DNA of 64,000 nucleotides from NCBI RefSeq assembly GCF_964204645.1, contig NC_134030.1:22387210-22451209 (forward strand), given 5' to 3'. The notes beneath the pieces were generated by a model that did not search any database, was not told where the DNA came from, and saw nothing but the letters and a program-made list of their open reading frames with translations. This document shows, piece after piece, positions 32,319 to 44,457 of the stretch. The stretch comes from Tubulanus polymorphus (Eukaryota > Nemertea > Palaeonemertea > Tubulaniformes > Tubulanidae). Positions within the stretch are counted from its first letter, which is position 1. Every line of letters starts with the position of its first letter. The translations under genes were made by a program, and so were the position numbers.

Positions 32319-35300
32319 TTAGTCTTTCGGCTGCAGGTTGACCGACCAACCGAACACCCTGCGATCGAAACCGCATGTGAATAAATTGCACATATTATTC
32401 TGACTCTCGCCGCACCATGTCGCCGCGCAAACCATACGATTGTGACCCTGAAAAATAGATGTCACCACCGTAGAAATTAGGGCTATCATACGCTTCTCCG
32501 CAGCAGCCGCGGTCGGAAAGTAATCATGCAGAAAATTAGCTAGAATATAATCCTGGACCCAGTTCCACAGTTCCTAGTTAAGATTTGACTCTGAGTTAAC
32601 TCATTGAAAATCAACTAACTTTAACTCAGAGTTAGCTCTAACTCACAACTGTGGAACCGGGCACTGATGGTCAGGTGCCTTCGAAAAGCAGGTGTGAATC
32701 TTAGAACAAAATTTGGCTAGAAAATTTTCATAATTCTTTTTTTTTCAATAAAATCCTGCAGAATCTCCACAAAAAACACCTGCCTGGTCATTTCAGTGAG
32801 CAGAGAATAGGGAGAAACACGAGGTATTAACTTTTAGCCTTATCATCGTAATCTTTCCCCTCAATCCGCAGACTTGCACTCAGTGAACCCTCACGTACCT
32901 GTCTGCTACTGCGAGGTAGACGTCCCAGTCTAACCCCCAGTATATCGTGAACCCTCACGTACCTGTCTGCTACTGCGAGGCAGACGTCCTAGTCTAACCC
33001 CCAGTATATCGTGAACCCTCACGTACCTGTCTGCTACTGCGAGGTAGACGTCCCAGTCTAACCCCCAGTATATCGTGAACCCTCACGTGTCTGTTATCTT
33101 GTGGAATGGCAATGTTGTAATTTGAACTGTGAACGCTCAACCTGCGAATGAAATACAAGAGGAAAAGATTTGATATTCAAAGTTTAATGGAACTCATGAC
33201 GATATTGTAAACATATATTGTAATGAATCAAACTGATGTATCTAAAACTTCTACAGCGGACAGATTACTCCCATTTCGCGTTTCCATTTCACCCTCCTTC
33301 TACATAATTTCATTAAATTTTCATCTTTTTTTCTGGGTGCTTGGATCCCTACGGGACACAGCCTCCATTGGCTTTCCAAGCATCCCGCCTCGGTAAGATT
33401 CAAGAATAGGGGACTAGTGGTTAGGTTTAGGGTTAGGGTCAGGTTTAGTTCCCTAATCATCATTAATTACTATATACATTACTATCATTATATATCATCA
33501 TTATCAATTACTAATATTATTACTTAATTGATTACTATCACTACATATATATTGCTATAGTCCCCTATTCTTGAATCGCACCCCAGCCTCGTATGTATGT
33601 AAATTGTTCATAATCTATATATCATTTATACTGCATATGTACATAGTGAAATAAATATTATTATAAACTAGGCCCGATGCTTGCCCCACGGAGCTGATCA
33701 TATCTAACAAACCGGTCACTTTCCACTCATCACGTGTAAAATCAAAATTTTCATCTATGTCTTACGTATTTGATTGTGTTAATTGATCGGATTCTTAACA
33801 GATCAAGTCAGGGAAAACAACACGCATGTCAGGGAATAGTCAGCAAGTCAAATAGAAGTGGCGCCCCCTGTAGGTGTATGTTGTTTACCTGTTGACGGCT
33901 GAATCCGTTCTGATTGTGACAATCGGCGATCGCATGTTCTTCAAATCCCAAACCTTCACCGTACGATCGTCGCTTCCCGATACGATCTTATCGGTGCCGG
34001 CGAAAACTGACGTCGTCACCGGCCTGAAATACAATCACAGGACACAAATAAAGATGATAACAAGACCTATAGCCCACTTATGACCATTGTTTAAACTAAT
34101 CTGGCCAACAAGGCAATTGCAGTATAGAATGCCAATCCAGTGTCAACACAGTAATTACAGTAATTACATTTTGTTCCCTCAAAAATGGATTTTGTAATTT
34201 GAGGGATTTGAGGGGCTGTAGGAACCATTTAAATACACCTAGCAGCGACCCGACCCCGCCCGAGTGCGGGGGATACTCAGCGGCCCGACCCCGTCCTCCT
34301 CGTCTGCCGGAGATACTCACTGCGTGTGACCTTGAAACACGTTCACCTGCATGGATTTGTCGCGTAAATCCCACAGACGGAACGTCGTGTCTTTAGAAGA
34401 CGTGACGACCAGTTTCTGCTGCGTGTGCGCCCGCACGTCTGTCAGTTCAAGGTCGTGACCTAATTATAAATATAACAATGATAGAAATTATTAAAATAAT
34501 CTGTTTCATTTCATGAAATGTTTAGGTTTTTATAAATTCTATTCCTCTACTGCCCTCTAAGACTGTGTCGCTTCAACTATAAGTCTATAACCTCAGTATA
34601 AAACTGGTCAAATATCTGTCAGTTTTCTATTTGTAATGAAGAGAACTGCTCTATAAGACTGTGTCGCTTCAACTATAAGTCTATAACCTCAGTAGAAAAC
34701 TGGTCAAATATCTGTCAGTTTTCTATTTGTAATGAAGAGAACTGGTCTATAAGACTGTGTCGCTTCAACTATAAGTCTTTAACCTCAGTATAAAACTGGT
34801 CAAATATCTGTCAGTTTTCTATTTGTAATGAAGAGAACTGCTCTATAAGACTGTGTCGCTTCAACTATAAGTTTATAACCTCAGTATAAAACTGGTCAAA
34901 TATCTGTCAGTTTTCTAATGAAGAGAACTGCTCTATAAGACTGTGTCGCTTCAACTATAAGTCTATAACCTCAGTATAAAACTGGTCAAATATCAATCAG
35001 TTTTCTATTTGTAATTAAGAGAACTGCTCTATAAGACTGAGTCGCTTCAACTATAAGTCTATAACCTCAGTATAAAACTGGTCAAATATCTGTCAGTTTT
35101 CTATTTGTAATGAAGAGAACTGCTCTATAAGACTGTGTCGCTTCAACTATAAGTTTATAACCTCAGTATAAAACTGGTCAAATATCTGTCAGTTTTCTAA
35201 TGAAGAGAACTGCTCTATAAGACTGTGTCGCTTCAACTATACGTCTATAACCTCAGTATAAAACTGGTCAAATATCAATCAGTTTTCTATTTGTAATTAA

Positions 35301-38300
35301 GAGAACTGCTCTATAAGACTGTGTCGCTTCAACTATAAGTTTATAACCTCAGTATAAAACTGGTCAAATATCTGTCAGTTTTCTAATGAAGAGAACGGCT
35401 CTATAAGACTGTGTCGCTTCAACTATAAGTCTATAACCTCAGTATAAAACTGGTCAAATATCAATCAGTTTTCTATTTGTAATGAAGAGAACTGGTCTAT
35501 AAGACTGTGTCGCTTCAACTATAAGTCGATAACCTCAGTGTAAAACTGATCAAATATCTGTCAGTTTTCTATTTGTAATGAAGAGAACTGCTCTATAAGA
35601 CTGTTTCGCTTCAACTATAAGTCATAGTTGATTTCTAGCTGTCAAATTTCAAGTCCTACCTCAGTGTAGAATCCATGTTCTATACCTAGCTAGCTACTTA
35701 TTCCTGAAGCCTGAGACCTGTGACATCATAACTGTCAGCCAATCACAGCTAACCCTAACCCTAGGTCACCTGACCAGCTGTGACATCATAACTTCTGGTC
35801 AGCCAGTCACAGCTAACCCTAACCCTAGGTCACCAGACCAGCTGTGACATCATAACTCTAGCCAGCCAATCACAGCTAACCCTAACCCTAGGTCACCTGA
35901 CCAGCTGTGACATCATAACCCTAGCCAGCCAATCACAGCTAACCCTAACCCTAGGTCACCTGACCAGCTGTGACATCATAACTCTAGCCAGCCAATCACA
36001 GCTAACCCTAACCCTAGGTCACCTGACCAGCTATGATATCATAATTCTAGCCAGCCAATGAAATCATTAGATCACTGAAGCTGATTGAGGTGGTCAGACA
36101 GACAGACAGGTGTATGTGTGTGTGTGTCACTACTCAAACTAGTTCAATACAACACTATGACTATGTATTCAATGTTCAGAATATAAGAACCACAAACTGT
36201 GTGTACAGTTATAATTCTATCCTAGCTAATCCTACTTCAGACTACAGGTCTATAACCTCAGTATAAAACTGGTCAAAATAATATCTATCAGTTTTCTATT
36301 TGTAATAAAGAGAACTGGTCTATAAGACTGTCACTTCAAATATAAGTCTATAACCTCAGTATAAAACTCATGATTTATAGCTGTCAAATATCTGTCAGTT
36401 TTCTATTTGTAATAAAGAGAACTGGTCTATAAGACTGTCACTTCAAATATAAGTCTATAACCTCAGTATATAACTCATGATTTCTAGCTGTCAAATATCT
36501 GTCAGTTTTCTATTTGCAACTATTTATGTCATATAGAATCTACTGGTACATTCCTAACTGACTGAAACTATAAGTTTCTTATAGATTTAAACAACTGAAT
36601 TCATAGATTAAACATCAAAGTTCCAAAAAGTCTCACACAAGCTACTAAAAGATTTTCATTTTCAGTTTTTAAAAGCTCCGTGTGCTGACGTTATAAACGA
36701 ACCTGTTAACGAATGAACCAAATCTCCGCTCTCCGAGTCGTAGATGTTCGCCGCTCGGTCCCACGACGCGGTGACCACCTGTTCACCGCCGGCTAGCCAA
36801 TCAGCTGCGATGATTACCCCCGTGTGACCGGATAACTCGAGTAGAGGAGTTCGTAGAATCATGTATTCATGTAAAACATCGGGTTCTATAATAATATAAT
36901 GAGGAAAATATTGAGTTAATTTCAAATTCTTGATTAACTATGGTTAAAAGACCACAGTCTCACAGTGTCAAGTTGGAGTCAATTTAGTTCATTATTGATG
37001 TCTTCAGAGTCATCCTCGACCTGTGGTTTGACTACAGCTAAAATCAGTCCAGGGGCCAGTCGCGACTTAAGTCCAAAGGCGGTCTTAAAACTTTAGACTG
37101 GTCTTAAGTTGTTAGATTGGCTATAGAATTAAGTCTTAGACTTGTCTTAAGTCTAAGCCATGACTATGCAACCGCCCCAGAACTATATAACCAGGTTCAG
37201 GACTCCCAGGACTCTGAAGAGTTGAATAATTAGTTCATTTCTAGTAACTTTAACTCTTGAGTCAAATTCATCATAAAACTGGAGTTTGACTACAAATAAA
37301 TGAGTTAATTTTCAACGTTTGAACATTTATAGTCAAACTGGTTTCCAATAGAATTCCACTAGAATTCCACACAGGATTCCACTAGGATTCCACAGTTCTC
37401 AAAGCTTATTTTTGACTCGTACAAGTTTGAATTTGAGAGTCATTTTCAACAACTCTTAACGTATGAGACTCCTAGAACTGTTGAAACGGGTCCCGATCTT
37501 GGAATAACGACTTAGCAATATGCTTACCTTCCAAAGCTTCATCTTTTTCCGAACTTTCAAAATCATCTTCACCGGAAGAATGTGATTTCTAAAAAAACCG
37601 AAACAATCAAAGGGTTAGTTTCACAAGAAGACTGATTAACTGACAACTAGGGTAAAATTTTGACAGTTATTTCTGTTATTTTTTGAATATTCAAACTATA
37701 CGCACCATAGGCTCGACGTTGATGGGTAAGTTGAATTGAGCGCGCCAGATGTGCGCGGTCTGATCGCCGGAACCGGTTAACACTAATTCCTGGTTCGGAT
37801 GAAATCTGATGGAATTCACCGAGCCCTGGTGCCCGGAGTACTGCAGCACGCAGGACCCGGTCTCTATACAATATAACCTGGCCGTGTGATCTACAAACAA
37901 ATTGTCAAAAACTCTCGTTCAATATCTGACCACCAGATGGCATTACTAACAGCCAGTTTTACGTCGAAATCAGAATCAGTTCATTTTGTAATTTGTATTT
38001 TACATCTTTTTTTTGATTATCAAACGAGCCTCGAAAAAGATCCACACTTTTCACTTGTTGGTGTTTAATATCATTTTCATTGATAATTGATTTACTCAGA
38101 GACGAAAATTTGATTCAGTTTTAATTGAAATTGAAGAGGAACTACTAGTGACACCTGGTGGATTCTCACTTGTCACAAGTGGAATCCTCTATTGCCGCAG
38201 TAGTTGATGTCCTACTGCACACTAGTGACACCTGGTGGATTCTCACTTGCCACAAGTGGAATCCTTTATTGCCGCAGTAGTTGATGTCCTACTGCACACT

Positions 38301-40211
38301 AGTGACACCTGGTGGATTCTCACTTGCCACAAGTGGAATCCTCTATTGCCGCAGTAGTTGATGTCCTACTGCACACTAGCGACACCTGGTGGATCCCTAC
38401 TCGCCACTAGTGGAATCATCTAATGTCACAGAACCATTAGAGGTTCCATATTCAATCAAAAACCTATAAGACCCATATAATGAATGCTTTTTTCATGCAG
38501 AAGCCAAAACTTTGATGGGTTTTTCGAATAACATTTTAATCAAAAATGTAATTTTGTATAATTTTACGTACCGGCTGAGGCCGTGCCGACAACTTGGGGT
38601 GACGTACAAGAGACATTCACCTCCCAGACTCCGTCGCGGTGTCCGCGGTATTCCCGTACGAACTGACAACCGGTCGACGCCGTCTTGAAACTCGACACAA
38701 TTCGACTCGTCGAAGCTTTGTAAGTCGTTTTAATCTTCTGCGATATCTGACTACCGGCTGAAAAACATAAATACACCGTCAATCACAGCTGCAGATTTAT
38801 TTGAACATTTTTAGAAATTCAACCCCAGGGCATCAAAGATCAAGCATGCCGCTATAGCATGTCTACACTGCTGTGCGGTGTATTGTTAATAACTAACAAC
38901 CCTCCTCTCCGTGGTGTACGATGCAGTTTGACTCACATTTTTTAGCTTTAGCTCCCGATGATTCGGTCGTATTGTCGTGAGTACAGAACCGGTCGCCGGT
39001 CGCCTCTAGACGATCCTGCAACGTCTTCACTTCATCTTGCACTGGAGAAAATCAAACAAATTCAAACTACAGTAAGCGGTTATAGAATCAGACAAACCGT
39101 CGGTTCATAGTTGTGAGATAGACTTTACTCTGAACTCAGGATCCAGTTCCACAGTTGTCAGTTGTTAAGAGTTAACTGTGAACTCTGGATCCAGTTCCAC
39201 ATTATAAGTTAACCCTCAACCATGGAACTGGATTCTGATTGGTTTAAGTGAAACTTACATGTTAAATTCTCGGCGTAGAGATTTTCAAATTCTCGTTCGA
39301 TTTGACCGAACAAATCGTCCAAACGACACCTGATAAACATAGATAACAATCCATCAATCAACACTTAACGGCTTTATATAAATCACCATTTGACATCAAC
39401 AAATATGTTACGAAAAAGATTTGATCTCAGAGATTGTTGCCTCCATGAATCTCTCAATATCTAGAGATCTGATGTCATAGGGGGATTTATGGAGTCAGCC
39501 ATCTATCCTTATAGCATTATTGAGGTATCTATAGATTAAATCACTAGACTAGTAAATGAATTGATGATGTCATAGGGGGATTTATGGAGGCAGCCATCAT
39601 TTCGGTAAGGTTCTGAAGAACAAATCACAAGTAGACAATTTGATTCATGGAGGCGGCTATCTTTTCTAGGAGGGTCTATAGATCAAATCACTAGTAGACA
39701 ATTTGATGATGTCATAGTGGGATTTATGGAGGCAGACATCTTTTCTAGCAATGTCTATGGATCAAATCATTAGCAGACAATTTGATGATGTCATAAGGGA
39801 TCTATGGAGGCAGACATCTTTTCTAGCAATGTCTATAGATCAAATCATTAGCAGACAATTTGATGATGTCATAAGGGGATTTATGGAGGCAGACATCTTT
39901 TCTAGAAATGTCTATAGATCAAATCGCTAGAAAGTAATTTGATGATGTCATAGGGGGATTTATGAAGGCAGACACCTGTTCTATAATTGTCTATAGGCCT
40001 AGATCAAATCGCTAGATTTGATGATGTCATAGGGGGATTTTTTTTTTTACATCTTTCAGAAATGATAGTATGAATGTATGTACCTGAAATGTGCTGGTAT
40101 TAAACTCTGTTCCGAGTCGATGTGAACGGACGTGACCTCCGACGCGTCTGTCGCGCTGCGGCCTTTACGTATCATACTCTTCAGTTTCAACGCTCCGTCT
40201 CCTCCGGGCAT
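32319..40211 (-). CDS. WDR37: WD repeat-containing protein 37 (complete, 11 coding exons)
   Basis: CDS is complement(join(32319..32447, 33027..33141, 33889..34023, 34321..34459, 36703..36885, 37528..37588, 37706..37890, 38572..38757, 38937..39041, 39259..39329, 40084..40211)), 1437 nt, 478 aa; human WDR37 is 494. It starts [17 protein letters not shown], then the family coiled-coil stretch [17 protein letters not shown] (about 48-66) and [13 protein letters not shown] (about 105). A WD40 propeller follows from about 128 to 470, with [97 protein letters not shown], then GHNRMVC...[13 protein letters not shown]37 forms a complex with PACS1/PACS2 in vertebrates. Convergent with ADAR. The last introns hold repeats, including a triplicated exon end at 32893-33090. 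Any 5' non-coding exon was not located. Confidence 0.95.
32552..32666. mobile_element. MITE family A copy 2
   Basis: CCTGGACCCAGTTCCACAGT...AACTGTGGAACCGGGCACTG, nearly identical in layout to the copy at 26294-26407. In WDR37 intron 10. Its sequence suggests a younger or better preserved copy. Confidence 0.85.
32893..33090 (-). repeat. 64-bp tandem triplication of a WDR37 exon end plus splice donor
   Basis: Three head-to-tail units, each (minus strand) CACGTGAGGGTTCACGATAT...AGACTnGGACGTCTnCCTCG...CAGTAGCAGACAG then GTACGTGAGG. The first unit in transcription order is the true 3' end of coding exon 10. The next two lie in the intron and repeat the last codons and the donor. Candidate donors follow 33027, 32963 and 32899, exactly 64 nt apart. 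Confidence 0.95.
33398..33576. mobile_element. MITE family C copy 2 (inverted relative to copy 1)
   Basis: ATTCAAGAATAGGGGACTA...TAGTCCCCTATTCTTGAAT; the interior has GTTAGGTTTAGGGTTAGGG. The bases outside one end (CGGTAAG) match the flank of copy 1, so the true element end may extend past the obvious inverted repeat. Confidence 0.85.
34540..35632. repeat. 96-bp tandem array in WDR37 intron 7
   Basis: About 11-12 copies of CTCTATAAGACTGTGTCGCT...AACCTCAGTATAAAACTGGT...CTGTCAGTTTTCTATTTGTA...; some units lack the ATTTGTA stretch. Three more diverged copies lie at about 36240-36525. Confidence 0.95.
35712..36058. repeat. 63-bp tandem array with CTAACCCTAACCCTAGG
   Basis: Five to six copies of CACAGCTAACCCTAACCCTA-GGTCACCTGACCAGCTGTGA-CATCATAACTCTAGCCAGCCAAT. 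Each unit has AGCTGTGA facing TCACAGCT of the next, so stems can form between neighbours. Confidence 0.9.
37047..37185. mobile_element. MITE family B copy 2
   Basis: GGGGCCAGTCGCGACTTAAG...GACTGGTCTTAAGTTGTTAG...CTATAGAATTAAG...GCCATGACTATGCAACCGCCCC. In WDR37 intron 6. Confidence 0.75.
38135..38420. repeat. 77-bp minisatellite family (CACTAGTGACACCTGGTGGA), WDR37 intron 4
   Basis: Three and a half units of CTAGTGACACCTGGTGGATT-CTCACTTGCCACAAGTGGAA-TCCTCTATTGCCGCAGTAGT-TGATGTCCTACTGCA. Inverted arrays of the same family lie at 44610-44880 and 49930-50140. Confidence 0.9.
39470..40045. repeat. 79-bp minisatellite family, largest array, WDR37 intron 1
   Basis: About seven units of TTTGATGATGTCATAGGGGG-ATTTATGGAGGCAGACATCT...; the best-preserved array of the family in the window, ending just upstream (genomic) of the first coding exon. 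Confidence 0.95.
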
Positions 40212-41357
40212 TCTGATCTAGTCTTAACCCTCTGCCTGACGTCTTCCTCCGCAGCAGCAGTCAGTTTTTCATTCTCCTGCTGAGAATAGGAAAACATCTA
40301 GTTTTATTAATTAAGCTACTGGGAGGATTCATCTGCAACAAAATCAAAAATGGTTAGGTCTATGGAATTGAGGTATCAGTTTACCCTCACCTGCCCACAT
40401 GGATCGTTGGGTCCTGCATGAAAATTTTCATTTATTTCATTATTTTCATCCTTAAAACGATGAAAACGATTTTGATTATTTGACATTTTTCCTTGTTTCT
40501 TTTTTGACCGTCAAGTCAATCTTTTTTTTGAGTGAGGAAAAAAATTCTTTAAACATGGAATTATGGAACTTAAAAATGAATGCAATACTTACATCAACAA
40601 CAGAGTTCAACAAACAAATCCTCTCTCAAACAGAGTTTAATCTCTCGTGCGGCTGTCACGTCGTATTTGTAAATATCTCTTGTAATTTTTCCAATTGTCA
40701 AATGTCAAATTTTACTTCCGCCATTGATTTCGCTGTGTTCTCTAAAACGCGTATTCGGACTAATCGAAAAACGCGTATCTGGACTTACGAGGATCAAATT
40801 ACAAATTTGCGCGCGCCGGCATTGGTGCCGCGCATCGGGAGGATCTAGGAGGTATTTATGGTGCTCCCTCCACTCTTCTCATTCAGGTTGTCGCCGTTTA
40901 GGCTCATCGAGAATTTAGGCTGCCGAGAATTTGACATGGGATCGGATCTATTGTGCGCACGACGATGGCCGCCCCCACGGGTCGATTTTTGTTTCTAATA
41001 CGGCCACCAGGGTTAGGGAACCTCTCATTTGCAAATCTTAGTAACGAGCATAATCATAGATATCTTCATTTATTTAGCATTTCAATACGGTAAAAAATGT
41101 TTGCCGGCACTACACGACATTGCTCCCCTCAGCACTGAGTGCCGGACAATCCGCAGTGCTGCGGGTAAACGACATAAATAAGCATCGAAATATTCAGATG
41201 ATTATTTTTACGAATACTTCACACTTTCAGTTTTTCGCGGAAATTTGAATAATTTTTTTCATTTTTTGCGCATTCTTTTAAGCGTGCATCACATATCGAC
41301 TCTTCCGGGCTTCAGACTATGGTTATGAACAGAGACGGCGTGAAATATACGCGTAGA
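40212..41357. other. WDR37 5' flank and GT31 3' flank
   Basis: WDR37 5' UTR and promoter expected here. GC-rich patch at about 40740-40990. No additional gene seen. Confidence 0.4.
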
Positions 41358-43469
<2,112 letters not shown>

Positions 43470-43904
43470 GTTGCCCCAACTCGAGATGATACGACCAATA
43501 ACACGGCGGCAAGTCCGCCTTCATCGATTTCTCTCTGCTTACAGTAAATTCAATTTCACCCAATTCAGCTAGTATTTTTTCGGAAGAGAAGAAATAATGG
43601 ACGCGACCGACCGCGACGACGCGCGCGTCACGCTGCTGTGTAATTCGCGGTGAAAGTGGAAGGGATTTCGGTTTGAAAAACACCTAGAATTCCGCTCTCT
43701 AATCTTACACGCAGCGGCGCTAGGGCCGTTGAAACAGCGACTGAATCCCGCTCAGCTTCACTGGCATGATATTCATAATGCTGAATTGTGGCAAAGTTGT
43801 GATGTCATCACTAATCGTATTGGAAGAAACCCTGAAGTACCCCCTGGTATTATTTCTAATCAATATCAGTGAATTACCGATTGAGTATCAGTATCAGTAT
43901 CAGC

Positions 43905-44014
43905 CCGCCGAAGCTCACACCAACACAAACCCTGGCCCGACCAATGAAGGGTTGCGGTCCAGGGTTTGCGGCGTGAGCTTCGGCGGAAGGCAATCAAACC
44001 CTGGCAAGCGAGGG
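43905..44014. mobile_element. Snap-back MITE related to the CAGGGTTT family
   Basis: CCGCCGAAGCTCACACC (43905-43921) and GGCGTGAGCTTCGGCGG (43970-43986) pair at 16 of 17 positions; inside are AAACCCTGG/CCAGGGTTT, and a further AATCAAACCCTGGCAAGCGA-GGG end follows, as in the copy at 6689-6868. Confidence 0.65.
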
Positions 44015-44457
44015 TGGGTGTCAAGTGCAGTTTTGTGAAGCTGGTTCCATAGCCGGGCGATCTCGATCAGTTCCTGTTTACGCAGTCGCGTAATTCTTTG
44101 CTACCAGCAATAAATAACACCACGAAACACATTCATTTTCTACCAAAATATTTGAGACATTTTATTTCTTTTTTTCTCTCGTGAAAAATCGTTACAAAAA
44201 CAATGAGATCTACGCATTTCTAATCTACACAGCATACGTAATATCTATACAGATCAGATTCCTCCGTAAGTCCCCCCTTATTACGTCATCAAATCTAAGT
44301 ACAAAGTTCATATATCTCTTGAGAAACAGTCTAGAAATCAAATGATGATGTCATAGGGGGATCAAGGATGCAGCCATGTTTATTCCGTTGCTTCATTTCA
44401 CAGGCATTTAAAACAGTTTGAGATTACGAGAGGCGCCCCGACAGACCGAGCCTGGTG
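44015..44457. other. Spacer between GT31 promoter and XRCC1 3' end
   Basis: No gene seen. One 79-bp family unit (GATGATGTCATAGGGGGATC) lies at about 44343-44380. Confidence 0.4.
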
